Positions 14,282 through 22,766 of a stretch of 64,000 bases of DNA are shown piece after piece. The first letter of the stretch is position 1. Each line of letters starts with the position of its first letter. This stretch comes from Variovorax beijingensis. GTDB taxonomy: Bacteria > Pseudomonadota > Gammaproteobacteria > Burkholderiales > Burkholderiaceae_C. The stretch is taken from the NCBI RefSeq assembly GCF_003951285.1, contig NZ_RXFQ01000022.1, positions 43,852 through 107,851 on the forward strand. Direction: 5' to 3'. A model generated the notes under the pieces. The model saw only the letters and a list, made by a program, of their open reading frames with translations, was not told where the DNA came from and did no database searches. A program made the position numbers and the translations under genes.

Positions 14282-14436
14282 GTTGGAGGGTCAGCCAGCA
14301 GATCGCGGGCGCCGCATCCAAGCCGTCCTGCAGCGCGTTGTGATCACCATCCAGCAACTGCGCCCGGAGCAGCCTCAGCGGCAGGCCCGCCGGGAGCTAC
14401 ACGAGCTCCCGACATGTGCAGCGTCATCCTTGGCGA

Positions 14437-14868
14437 TCAGATGCCGGCTGAACTGCCAGGCCCATCGAAGCCGAGCTGCTTGTGGTGCTTGATCGCCAAC
14501 AACTGAACAACGCCCCCATCACCCGGATCGCCATCGGACACAAGGTACAGGACCAGGTATTCGTCCATCACGTATTCGCGCACCTCGGCATCGGGGCGCA
14601 AGGCGGACAGCCGCAGGCCAATGCGCTCGAGAAGCCGCTTCGCCTCGACGGATTCGACGGCGCGTTTCAGGAAATGCCGGCCCATGCGAGGGTGTCGCTG
14701 CAGATTCGGAACCACGACATCGCTCAGCGCATCGAGCAGGCGCTCATAGCCTTGCGCGAAATCGTTGTCGAGCCAGAATGCTTCGATACTTTCGAGGCTC
14801 GACGCGAAGTTGCGCGCGTACTGCACGCGCGCCAGTGACGCCCCCTCTTCTTCTTCGCGGCCAGCCAT
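14437..14868 (-). CDS. RelE/ParE-superfamily toxin
   Basis: 143 aa. The fold is recognised from an N-terminal FASSLESIEAFW helix, central RMGRHFLKRAVES, and the C-terminal pair YLVLYLVSDG and VVQLLAIKHHKQLGFD typical of RelE/ParE toxins, which act on ribosome-bound mRNA or on gyrase. It follows the antitoxin gene with one base between stop and start. An acidic EEEE stretch at the N-terminus is unusual. Which target it has cannot be told from sequence. Confidence 0.8.
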   Translation of the reverse strand: MAGREEEEGASLARVQYARNFASSLESIEAFWLDNDFAQGYERLLDALSDVVVPNLQRHPRMGRHFLKRAVESVEAKRLLERIGLRLSALRPDAEVREYVMDEYLVLYLVSDGDPGDGGVVQLLAIKHHKQLGFDGPGSSAGI

Positions 14869-14869
14869 T

Positions 14870-15181
14870 TCAGCCGGCAGTGCCGCCGGAACGCGCCTTG
14901 CGCTTCAGTTTCAGCTCCGCCAGGCCTTCCAGCGCGTCGACCGTATGGCCGGCCTGCACATCCGCCAATCCACGTTCGACCTCGTCCAGCAACAGCAGGT
15001 GGATGCGTGCACGCTCCAGCCGGTGATAGTGGTCCAGCCGTTTGGCATCGATCACGGCCACGGCCGGTTCGCCGTTCTTGGTGATGATTTTTTCCGCGCC
15101 GTTCTGCACTTCCAGCACGAGTTCCGAAAGGTGGGTGCGCGCTGTTGAAAACGGAACAATGTCGCGAACCGAAATAGACAT
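14870..15181 (-). CDS. Phd/YefM-type antitoxin of the RelE/ParE-like pair
   Basis: 103 aa. The N-terminal domain (ISVRDIVPFSTARTHLSELV, then ITKNGEPAVAVIDAK) is the Phd/YefM DNA-binding fold, and the C-terminal half is a long helical, basic toxin-binding tail. The start at 15181 is favoured by a GGAG eight bases upstream; in-frame upstream ATGs add up to 14 residues. The leader carries direct repeats TGCTCATT and the inverted repeat AAGTGCT/AGCACTT, expected for autoregulation. Confidence 0.8.
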   Translation of the reverse strand: MSISVRDIVPFSTARTHLSELVLEVQNGAEKIITKNGEPAVAVIDAKRLDHYHRLERARIHLLLLDEVERGLADVQAGHTVDALEGLAELKLKRKARSGGTAG

Positions 15182-15201
15182 GCGAATCTCCGAGAGCTGA
15201 A

Positions 15202-15244
15202 AAGTGCTCATTATTCTGCTCATTTTAGAGCGCTCTCAGCACTT
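15202..15244. promoter_or_regulatory. Inverted and direct repeats in toxin-antitoxin promoter
   Basis: AAGTGCT and AGCACTT form the outer dyad; inside are two copies of TGCTCATT thirteen bases apart and the palindrome GAGCGCTC. This is upstream of the antitoxin start and is the likely operator for the antitoxin or its complex. Confidence 0.45.
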
Positions 15245-15350
15245 GCCGCCCATGCAAAGCCAATGCAGCATCTTCTCGGCCTCAGGAAAGCCACCTGATC
15301 TGTTGAATATCGGCCATTCGCGATCGATGGCACGCCTGCCCTGCTTCGCC

Positions 15351-17561
15351 TCACACCACCGGCGGCAACCGATCCAGCAGCTTGTCGAGCGTGATCGGAT
15401 AGCTGCGCACCCGAACGCCCGTGGCGTTGTAGACCGCGTTGGCCACCGCGGCGGCAACGCCGCACATGCCGAGCTCCCCCACGCCCTTGGCCTTCATCGG
15501 CGACGAGATCGGGTCGGTCTCGTCCAGAAAGATCACGTCCTGGTGGGGAATGTCGGCATGCACCGGCACCTCGTAGCCCGCCAGGTCGTGGTTGACGAAG
15601 AAGCCATGCCGCTTGTCGAGCGCCAGTTCCTCCATCAGCGCCCCGCCGACGCCCATCGTCATGGCGCCGATCACCTGGCTGCGCGCCGACTTGGGATTCA
15701 GGATGCGCCCCGCCGCGCACACCGCGAGCATGCGCCGCACGCGGATCTCGCCGGTGGCGGCATCGACGCCGACCTCCACGAAATGCGCGCCGAAAGTGGA
15801 CTGCTGGTACTTCTTGTCGAGGTCGCCGTACTCGATGCCGTCCTCGGCCATCAAGCCCCCCGCACCGGCCGCTTCGGCGAGCGGCACCGCACGCTCGCCG
15901 GCGCGCACCATGCCGTCGGCAAATTCCACGTCGACCGCGCCGAAGCCCAGCTTGCTCGCCACGGCCTCGCGCAGCTTCATGCACGCCGCATAGACGCCCG
16001 AAGTCGAGTTGTTGGCGCCCCACTGTCCGCCCGATCCGGCCGACACGGGATAGGCCGAGTCGCCCAGGCGCACGAGCACCCGGTCCAGCGGCACGCCCAT
16101 CGTCTCGGCCGCGGTCTGCGCAATGATGGTGTAAGAGCCGGTGCCGATGTCGGTCATGTCGGTTTCCACCGTGACCATGCCCCGGTTGTCCAGCCGCACG
16201 CGCGCGGCCGACTTCATCAGGAGGTTGTTGCGGAACGCCGCGGCCACGCCCATTCCCACGAGCCAGTGTCCGTCGCGCTGCTGTCCCGGTGCCGCGTTGC
16301 GCCTGCTCCAGCCGAAGCGCTCGGCGCCCGTGCGCAGGCATTCGATCAGCCTGCGCTGGGAGTACGGACGCTCCGGTTTCTCCGGATCGACCTGCGTGTC
16401 GTTCCGCACGCGGAATTCGACCGGGTCGAGCGCAAGCTTCTCCGCCATCTCGTCCATGGCGATCTCCAGCGCCATCATGCCCGGCGCCTCGCCGGGGGCG
16501 CGCATGGCGTTGCCCTCGGGCAGGTCCAGCACGGCCAGCCGCGTGGTCGTCAGGCGGTTGGCACCGGCGTACAGCAGCCGGGTCTGGTTGACCGCGGTTT
16601 CCGGCTGTCCGCCCGGCAGGTCGCCGGACCAGCCTTCGTGCGCGATGGCGGTGATCTTGCCGTCCCTCGCGGCGCCGATGCGGATGCGCTGGATGGTCGC
16701 GGGCCGGTGCGTGGTGTTGTTCATCATCAAGGGCCGCTGCAGGGCCACCTTCACGGGCCGCTTGGCCGCCCGCGCGCCCAGCGCGGCAAGCATCGCGTCG
16801 GCGCGCACGAACAGCTTGCCGCCGAAGCCGCCGCCGATGAAGGGCGAAACGAGCCGCACGTTCGCCTTCGGGATGCCGAGCGTCTTGGCGACATCGCCGA
16901 CGCCCCAGGCAATCATCTGGTTCGAGGTCCAGATGGTGAGCTTGCCGCCCTGCCACTGCGCGATGGAGGCGTGCGGCTCCATCATCGCGTGCGATTCGTC
17001 GGGCGTGGTGTAGGTGGCGTCGAGCTGCACGGCGGCCGCGGCGAACGCGCCCGCGAAGTCGCCCGTCTTCGTCTGCGGCTCGCCCGCAAAAGGATTGGGT
17101 GCGGGCATCTGCGCCGCATCCTTTTCGGCGGCCAGGTCGAACCGGCCCGGCGCACGCGTGTACGCGATGCGCACCAGCTGCGCCGCGGCGCGCGCCTGCT
17201 CGAAGGTGTTGGCCACGACGAGCGCCACGGCCTGGTGGTAGTGGTCGATCTCGGGGCCGCCCAGGAGCCTGGCCGTATTGAAGTCGCCCTTGCCGAGCTT
17301 GCCGGCATTGCGCGCGGTGACGATGGCCAGCACGCCCGGCGCGGCGCGCGCGGCGGCCAGGTCCATCGAGGCGATGCGGCCTTTCGCGATGCCGGCGCCC
17401 ACCACCCAGCCGTAGGCGGCGTCGGGCACCTCGGTGTGGCGTTCGTAGGCGTAGCGTGCGGTGCCGGTGGTCTTCATCGGGCCGTCGATGCGGTCGGTCG
17501 GCTTGCCGATGATCTTGAGCTGGTCGATCGGATTGGTCGTGGCGGGCGTGTCGAATTTCAT
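15351..17561 (-). CDS. paoC: Aldehyde oxidoreductase, molybdenum-binding subunit (PaoC-like)
   Basis: 736 aa, close to E. coli PaoC. Moco-binding GGGFGGK lies near residue 240 and the catalytic Glu motif GVGELGM near 690, both intact. It belongs to the xanthine oxidase family and would oxidise aromatic aldehydes to acids. No signal peptide of its own; in this family it is exported with the Tat-signal-bearing PaoA. It follows paoB by five bases in a three-gene operon. Maturation would need a PaoD-type chaperone, which is not in the window. Confidence 0.85.
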   Translation of the reverse strand: MKFDTPATTNPIDQLKIIGKPTDRIDGPMKTTGTARYAYERHTEVPDAAYGWVVGAGIAKGRIASMDLAAARAAPGVLAIVTARNAGKLGKGDFNTARLLGGPEIDHYHQAVALVVANTFEQARAAAQLVRIAYTRAPGRFDLAAEKDAAQMPAPNPFAGEPQTKTGDFAGAFAAAAVQLDATYTTPDESHAMMEPHASIAQWQGGKLTIWTSNQMIAWGVGDVAKTLGIPKANVRLVSPFIGGGFGGKLFVRADAMLAALGARAAKRPVKVALQRPLMMNNTTHRPATIQRIRIGAARDGKITAIAHEGWSGDLPGGQPETAVNQTRLLYAGANRLTTTRLAVLDLPEGNAMRAPGEAPGMMALEIAMDEMAEKLALDPVEFRVRNDTQVDPEKPERPYSQRRLIECLRTGAERFGWSRRNAAPGQQRDGHWLVGMGVAAAFRNNLLMKSAARVRLDNRGMVTVETDMTDIGTGSYTIIAQTAAETMGVPLDRVLVRLGDSAYPVSAGSGGQWGANNSTSGVYAACMKLREAVASKLGFGAVDVEFADGMVRAGERAVPLAEAAGAGGLMAEDGIEYGDLDKKYQQSTFGAHFVEVGVDAATGEIRVRRMLAVCAAGRILNPKSARSQVIGAMTMGVGGALMEELALDKRHGFFVNHDLAGYEVPVHADIPHQDVIFLDETDPISSPMKAKGVGELGMCGVAAAVANAVYNATGVRVRSYPITLDKLLDRLPPVV

Positions 17562-17566
17562 GCTGC

Positions 17567-18517
17567 TCAGCTCCTTGCTTGCGCCAGTGCCGCGGCCAGC
17601 GCGCGCTCGGCCAACGGCAGCTTGAATGCGTTCTCGTGCGTCGGCTGCGCGCCGGCCAGCAGCCGCGCAGTCACCGCCTTGGCGCCCTGGGGCATCGCGG
17701 CCTCCACGGCCTCCACGCGCCACGGCTTGTGCGCCACGCCGCCCAATGCAACGCGGCCCGAGCCGTCGCGCTGCACGACCGCCGCCACGGACACCAGCGC
17801 GAAGGCGTAGGAGGCGCGGTCGCGCACCTTGCGGTAGATCTGCGTGCCGCCGATCGGCTTGGGAAGCGTGACGCCGGTGATCAGCTCGTCGCGCTCCAGC
17901 GCCGTCTCGATGTGCGGCGTGTTGCCGGGCAGGCGGTGGAAGTCGGCAATCGGGATCACGCGCGTGCGGCCGTCGGGGCGCACCGTCTCCACCGCTGCGT
18001 CGAGCACGCGCATCGCCACGGCCATGTCGCTCGGATGGGTCGCGATGCAGGCCTGGCTTGTGCCGACCACCGCATGCTGGCGCGTGATCCCGCCGATGGC
18101 GCTGCAGCCGCTGCCGGGCTGGCGCTTGTTGCAGGGCTGGTCGGTGTCGTAGAAGTAGGGGCAGCGCGTGCGCTGCAGCAGGTTGCCCGCCGTCGTGGCC
18201 TTGTTGCGCAACTGGCCGGAGGCGCCGGCCAGCAGCGCGCGCGACAGCACGCCATAGTCGCGGCGCACGCGCTCGTCGGCGGCCAGGTCGGTGTTGCGCA
18301 CCAGCGCGCCGATGCGCAAGCCGCCCTCGGGCGTCGGCTCGATCCTGTCCAGCGCCAGGCCGTTCACGTCGACCAGGTGCGTGGGCGCCTCGATCTGCAG
18401 CTTCATCAGGTCCAGCAGGTTGGTGCCGCCCGCAATGAACTTGGCGCCGGGGCTGCGCGCGACCGCCGCTGCGGCCTGCGCGGGCGACTGCGCTTTCTCG
18501 TAGGTGAAAGGCTTCAT
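17567..18517 (-). CDS. paoB: Aldehyde oxidoreductase, FAD-binding subunit (PaoB-like)
   Basis: 316 aa. The FAD-binding PCMH domain shows KFIAGGTNLLDLMK near residue 25 and the TTAGNLLQRTRC segment near 112. Cysteines in RCPYFYDTDQPCNKRQPGSGC match the extra [4Fe-4S] ligands known from E. coli PaoB. It transfers electrons from the Mo site via FAD to the final acceptor. The ATG overlaps the paoA stop by four bases. Confidence 0.85.
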   Translation of the reverse strand: MKPFTYEKAQSPAQAAAAVARSPGAKFIAGGTNLLDLMKLQIEAPTHLVDVNGLALDRIEPTPEGGLRIGALVRNTDLAADERVRRDYGVLSRALLAGASGQLRNKATTAGNLLQRTRCPYFYDTDQPCNKRQPGSGCSAIGGITRQHAVVGTSQACIATHPSDMAVAMRVLDAAVETVRPDGRTRVIPIADFHRLPGNTPHIETALERDELITGVTLPKPIGGTQIYRKVRDRASYAFALVSVAAVVQRDGSGRVALGGVAHKPWRVEAVEAAMPQGAKAVTARLLAGAQPTHENAFKLPLAERALAAALAQARS

Positions 18518-19155
18518 GTGCGGCTCCCGGCCACTTCGGTGATGGCATCGACGATGTTGGAGTAGGCGCCGCAGCGGCAGATGTTGCCGCTCATGCGCTC
18601 GCGCAGTTCCTCGGCCGACAGCAGCGGACGCGCGGTGAGATCCGCGCTCACGTGGCTCGGCACCCCGCGCTTGATCTCGTCGAGCACGGCGACCGCCGAG
18701 CAGATCTGGCCCGGCGTGCAGTAGCCGCACTGGTAGCCGTCGTGCCTGACGAAGGCGGCCTGCAGCGGATGCATGTTCTGCGGCGTGCCCAGGCCCTCGA
18801 TGGTGGTGACCTGCCCGCCGTCATGCATGACGGCGAGCGTCAGGCAGGAATTGATCCGCCGGCCGTCGGCAATGACCGTGCAGGCGCCGCACTGGCCATG
18901 GTCGCAACCCTTCTTGGTGCCGCTCAGGTGCAGGTGCTCGCGCAGCGCATCGAGCAAGGTGGTGCGCGTATCGAGCTCGAGCGAATGAACCTGCCCGTTG
19001 ACGGTCAGCGACAGCTTCGCGCGGGGTCCTGCCGCTGCAGCTGCTTTGGGGGCGGCGGCCTCGGCAGGCGCCGAAGACGAAACCGCCGCAGCGGTGGCGG
19101 CGCCGGCGATGAGCGCGTCGCGCCGCGAGATCAAGGGAATCGTGGGACTGTCCAT
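18514..19155 (-). CDS. paoA: Aldehyde oxidoreductase, 2Fe-2S subunit with Tat signal (PaoA-like)
   Basis: 213 aa. A twin-arginine signal (SRRDALIAG near residue 10) is followed by an Ala-rich stretch to about residue 45. The first 2Fe-2S cluster is in CDHGQCGAC near 84 and the second in CGYCTPGQ near 142 and CRCGAYSN near 194. The Tat signal would carry the assembled trimer to the periplasm. First gene of paoABC; an AraC regulator lies upstream on the same strand, 229 bases away. Confidence 0.85.
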   Translation of the reverse strand: MDSPTIPLISRRDALIAGAATAAAVSSSAPAEAAAPKAAAAAGPRAKLSLTVNGQVHSLELDTRTTLLDALREHLHLSGTKKGCDHGQCGACTVIADGRRINSCLTLAVMHDGGQVTTIEGLGTPQNMHPLQAAFVRHDGYQCGYCTPGQICSAVAVLDEIKRGVPSHVSADLTARPLLSAEELRERMSGNICRCGAYSNIVDAITEVAGSRT

Positions 19156-19384
19156 GTCGGCTCCTGTTGTTCGAAGTTCGGGGGCATCGATCGGCCATCG
19201 TTTCCTTTCTGATATCACGCGCCATCGGCGGTCGCAATAGGAGAACGGATGCCATGCACCTGCGAACAGTTTCATCGTGTCTTCGGCTCCTCATTCTTCC
19301 GGCCCCGCGTGGGGATTGATAGGGCATTCCGCTGGTTTTCTTGCCCGATCCGCTGAAGCCGCAACCTCGTGAGAACGGAAGTTC

Positions 19385-20350
19385 CTATGCCGGGCTCGCC
19401 AGCGCGTGCCTGGGCGCATCGGTGCCCCTGGCGGCCCCTCGCAGCACCTCGATGTCCCGCTTGGGCGGCGCACCGAACAGCCGGCTGTACTCGCGGCTGA
19501 ACTGCGAAGGACTTTCATAGCCGACCCTGAACGCCGCACCCGCTGCATCGAAGTGCTCGCTCAGCATCAAGCGTTTCGCTTCGTTCAACCGCAGCCATTT
19601 CTGGTACTGCAGCGGGCTCATCGCGGTGAGCTGGCGAAAGTGGTGGTGGAAGGTGGGCGCACTCATCTGTACGCGCGCTGCGAGTTCCTCGATGCGAAGC
19701 GGCAAGGCGTAGTTCAGCTTCAGCCAGTCGATGGCTCTCGCGATCCGGTAGCCCTGCCCGTCCACCGAGGCGATCTGCCGCAGCCTCGCGGCCTGGTCGC
19801 TCATCAGCAGCCGGTAGTGGATCTCGCGCTGGATCAGCGGTGCGAGTACGGGAATGGCATGGGGCTCGTCCAGCAGTTCGAGCAGGCGCGCGAACGGCGC
19901 CAGGATGGCAGGGGTGGCCGCACCGATGCCCACCCCCACGCCGACCGGGCGATCGCGCGGCGGCGGCAGGCTGCCCTGCGCGATCAGCTCGGCCAGTATG
20001 CGCACGTCCAGCTTCAGGACCAGGCCCAGGCAGGGCTGCCCGGGGCTTGCCACCTTCACCTCCGAATTGGCGGGCACGTTCAGCGAGGTGACGAGGAACC
20101 GCGAGGTGTCGTAGGGATAGGCCTCGCCGCCCACCCACATCTGCTTGGCGCCCTGGGCAACGAGCACGATGCTCGGCTCGACCATGCAGACGACGGGCGG
20201 GGCGGGGCATTCGCGCCTGAAGAAGGCCAGGCCCGCGATCGGTGTTTCGAAGTCGCCCGCGCCCGGCGTGCGCACGCCGATGATCTGCGCCATCGCCTCC
20301 TGCGGCGGCCCGCACTGAACAGCCGTGTCCTGGTGTCTGATGGATGCCAT
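19385..20350 (-). CDS. AraC family transcriptional regulator
   Basis: 321 aa. An N-terminal AraC_N-type sensor domain (residues about 10-190) precedes two C-terminal HTH motifs, LRIEELAARVQMSAPTFHHH near 235 and FDAAGAAFRVGYESPSQFSR near 280. The start at 20350 is chosen because the conserved sensor domain begins soon after; in-frame ATGs at 20392 and 20293 are alternatives. It lies upstream of paoABC in the same direction, so control of those genes by aldehyde is a reasonable inference. Confidence 0.8.
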   Translation of the reverse strand: MASIRHQDTAVQCGPPQEAMAQIIGVRTPGAGDFETPIAGLAFFRRECPAPPVVCMVEPSIVLVAQGAKQMWVGGEAYPYDTSRFLVTSLNVPANSEVKVASPGQPCLGLVLKLDVRILAELIAQGSLPPPRDRPVGVGVGIGAATPAILAPFARLLELLDEPHAIPVLAPLIQREIHYRLLMSDQAARLRQIASVDGQGYRIARAIDWLKLNYALPLRIEELAARVQMSAPTFHHHFRQLTAMSPLQYQKWLRLNEAKRLMLSEHFDAAGAAFRVGYESPSQFSREYSRLFGAPPKRDIEVLRGAARGTDAPRHALASPA

Positions 20351-20506
20351 GCTGCCTGGAGCCTCCGCGGAAGACTCTAACGCGCCAGCCAAGCCTTCAT
20401 CTCCAAAAGAGGGACAAAGCCATAGGATCAGGCAAGAAATCCAGCGAAATACGCAACCGGTTGCCTGTTCATCCGTCGAATCCCCCCCTGAGCGACATGT
20501 CGTCCG

Positions 20507-20893
20507 TCAAGAGACGGCTTTCACCATCAGCCGAACTGACGCCGAGACCAGGGCCAGGTAGGTGAGGATCATCCCCAGGCCCCGCAGCGCCGCGACATCG
20601 CGCAGCATGCCGATCGCATGCAGCAACCGTCCAAAGCCAAGCACGCCGCCGATCGCCACGACCATCCAGGCCGGGGCCGCTTGCGCTTCCAGCAGCCCCA
20701 GGGCGAAGAGCGCCAAGGGCACGTATTCCACGAAGTTGCCCTGCGCCCTGATACGCCGGCGCAAGAGCTCGTCGGCGCCCTCTCCCACCAGGACGCCGAC
20801 CTTGATGCGACGCAGCGTGACGGGAACGGAGAGAGCGACCAGCGCGACAGCAAAGGCCGCCGTCCACAGTGAAGTGATGGGGAGGAAGGTCAT
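20507..20893 (-). CDS. MAPEG family membrane protein
   Basis: 128 aa with four hydrophobic segments. RIRAQGNFVEYVPLALF near residue 48 is the MAPEG signature, seen in microsomal glutathione transferase relatives and bacterial YecN-like proteins. It lies in the inner membrane; its substrate is unknown. The start overlaps the DoxX-like gene stop by four bases, so the two are coupled. Both are divergent from an HxlR regulator. Confidence 0.85.
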   Translation of the reverse strand: MTFLPITSLWTAAFAVALVALSVPVTLRRIKVGVLVGEGADELLRRRIRAQGNFVEYVPLALFALGLLEAQAAPAWMVVAIGGVLGFGRLLHAIGMLRDVAALRGLGMILTYLALVSASVRLMVKAVS

Positions 20894-21267
20894 GGGGCGT
20901 AGGGCGAGGGAATGCCGCGCGCGATGTTCTGTGTCGCGAACGAGACGACCAGCAGCACCAGGCCCAGCGCCGCGGGCAGCGCATCGGCGGGCTTGCGCAC
21001 GCCCAGGTGCGCCGATGCCGACAGCAGCAGGTGATAGAACATGCCGGCGTAGGCCAGGTCGCTCAGCGCCACGCTGGCGCGCGACAGGATGGCGGCCACC
21101 GCCAGCACCTTCGCGCCAGTGAGGATCGGCACGAGATAGCCTGGATAGCCAAGACCGGCGAGCGCCTGGCGGACCCAGGCCGTCCTGGCAATGTAGGTGG
21201 CGGCAGAAGCCAGGTAGAGCAGCGACAGCAGCGCCGTGCCGATCCAGTATGCGTAAGTTCCAGTCAT
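20890..21267 (-). CDS. DoxX-like family membrane protein
   Basis: 125 aa with four predicted transmembrane helices. The pattern YWIGTALLSLLYLASAATY, then LAGLGYPGYLVPILTGAKVLAVAA matches DoxX-like (DUF417/DoxX_2) proteins, often found with HxlR regulators and linked to quinone or thiol stress. First gene of the two-gene unit; about 95 bases separate it from the divergent HxlR gene. Confidence 0.8.
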   Translation of the reverse strand: MTGTYAYWIGTALLSLLYLASAATYIARTAWVRQALAGLGYPGYLVPILTGAKVLAVAAILSRASVALSDLAYAGMFYHLLLSASAHLGVRKPADALPAALGLVLLVVSFATQNIARGIPSPYAP

Positions 21268-21362
21268 GAGGTTTTCCTGTGCGAGCGTGATTGCATCGGC
21301 TTGCAGCAAGGATGTCGCCTAACATCGAGATCCACAAGTAGGATGAAAAAACGGCTCTTAGT

Positions 21363-21743
21363 ATGGAAAAGCAGACCAATGGCACCGGCAAGCCCGACAT
21401 GCACGAGGAAATGCGCCGCGCATTCGCCCTCCTCTCGGGCAAATGGAAACTCGAGATCATGTGGCTGCTCAACCAGCGGATCTACCGCTTCGGAGAGCTG
21501 CGAAAGGCCATTCCCGGCATCACCCAGCACATGCTGACGGCGCAGCTGCGCGAGCTCGAGAAGGATGGCCTGGTGTCGCGCACCGTGTTCGCGGAAGTGC
21601 CGCCCCGCGTCGAATACGAGATGACGGACAAGGCGCGCGCGCTCGGGCCGACGATGCAGGCGTTGGCCGCGTGGTGGCAAGCCTATGGAGACGGCGTGCC
21701 GAAGCGGGCGGCCTTGCGCGGGCGCAAGGCCGCAACCAGGTAG
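21363..21743 (+). CDS. HxlR family transcriptional regulator
   Basis: 126 aa winged-helix protein. ALLSGKWKLEIMWLLNQRIYRF near residue 23 and RELEKDGLVSRTVF with PPRVEYEMTDKAR near 68-85 are diagnostic of HxlR proteins. No N-terminal sensor cysteine like that of YodB/HypR is present. Divergent from the DoxX/MAPEG pair, which it probably represses. Confidence 0.9.
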   Translation: MEKQTNGTGKPDMHEEMRRAFALLSGKWKLEIMWLLNQRIYRFGELRKAIPGITQHMLTAQLRELEKDGLVSRTVFAEVPPRVEYEMTDKARALGPTMQALAAWWQAYGDGVPKRAALRGRKAATR

Positions 21744-21776
21744 TTCAAGCGCCGCGGCAGGCGATGCCGCCAACGC

Positions 21777-22766
21777 TCAGTCGCGCTGCAGCTTCGCGAC
21801 CTTGGCGAGAGACTGCCAGGCTGCGAGGTCGCGGCGCACCGTGGCCGCGAACTGGTCGGCGTCCTTGATCGGCGGGCGCGGCATGTTCTGCACGGCGAAC
21901 TTCTGGATGATCTCGTCGGCCGAGAGGATGCGGTTGATCTCCTGGTTCAGGCGCACGACCACCTCACGCGGCGTACCGGCCGGCGCGAAGACGCCATACC
22001 AGCCGTCCGCGTCGAAGCGGTAGCCCTGCTCGGTCAGCGTGGGCACATCGGGCAGCGCCGGCCCGCGCGCCGAGCCCGTGCAGCCCAAGGCCCGCAGCTT
22101 GCCGCTTCGGATATGGGGCACCGGCGACGCGATGTCGACGAAGCCCACGCCGATGCTGTTGCCGAGCAAGTCGCTCAGCAGCGGCGAGACGCCCTTGTAG
22201 GGCACGTGCACCATGTCCATGCCGTACTGCGCCTTGAGGCTTTCCATCACCAGGTGGCCTGTCGATCCGCTGCCCCAGGAGCCATAGGCCAGCTTGCCGG
22301 GGTTGGCCTGGGCATGGCGCACCAGATCCGCCAGCGTCTTGATGGCCGTGGCCGGGTTCGCCACCAGCAGGATGCCTGCGGCGCCGACCTGCGCAATGGG
22401 CAGCAGGTCCTTCTGGGCGTCGTAGGGCATCTTCGGCTGGATGACCGGGTTGATGGCAATGGCCGAGGACGGCGACAGCAGGAGGGTGTAGCCATCGTGC
22501 GGCGCCTTGGCGACCGCGTCGTTGCCGATCAGGCCGTTGGCGCCCGGCTTGTTGTCCACGACCACCGGCTGCTTGAGGGCCTGCTGCAGCGGCACGGCCA
22601 GCAGGCGCGCGAAGATGTCCGAACCCGCGCCTGCGGGCCCCGACACGACCATTCGGATGGGGCGTGCCGGCCAGGTGCCGGCTTCGCTGGCCCGCAGCGG
22701 CGCTTGCAGGGCGAGCAGGCCTGCGCCGGCCAGCAGGCTGCGACGGGAAATGACGTCCTCGATCAT
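21777..22766 (-). CDS. Bug/TTT-type periplasmic solute-binding receptor with Tat-like signal
   Basis: 329 aa. Bug-family pattern: RMVVSGPAGAGSDIFARLLA near residue 38, NKPGANGLIGNDAVAKAPHDGYTLL near 72, MPYDAQKDLLPIAQVG near 115. The signal region SRRSLLAGAGLLALQAP carries a twin arginine, less common in this family. It binds a carboxylic acid in the periplasm. It is the last gene of the large CoA pathway operon and overlaps the SDR upstream by four bases, so its ligand is probably the pathway substrate. No tripartite membrane subunits are nearby, as is common for Bug proteins. Confidence 0.85.
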   Translation of the reverse strand: MIEDVISRRSLLAGAGLLALQAPLRASEAGTWPARPIRMVVSGPAGAGSDIFARLLAVPLQQALKQPVVVDNKPGANGLIGNDAVAKAPHDGYTLLLSPSSAIAINPVIQPKMPYDAQKDLLPIAQVGAAGILLVANPATAIKTLADLVRHAQANPGKLAYGSWGSGSTGHLVMESLKAQYGMDMVHVPYKGVSPLLSDLLGNSIGVGFVDIASPVPHIRSGKLRALGCTGSARGPALPDVPTLTEQGYRFDADGWYGVFAPAGTPREVVVRLNQEINRILSADEIIQKFAVQNMPRPPIKDADQFAATVRRDLAAWQSLAKVAKLQRD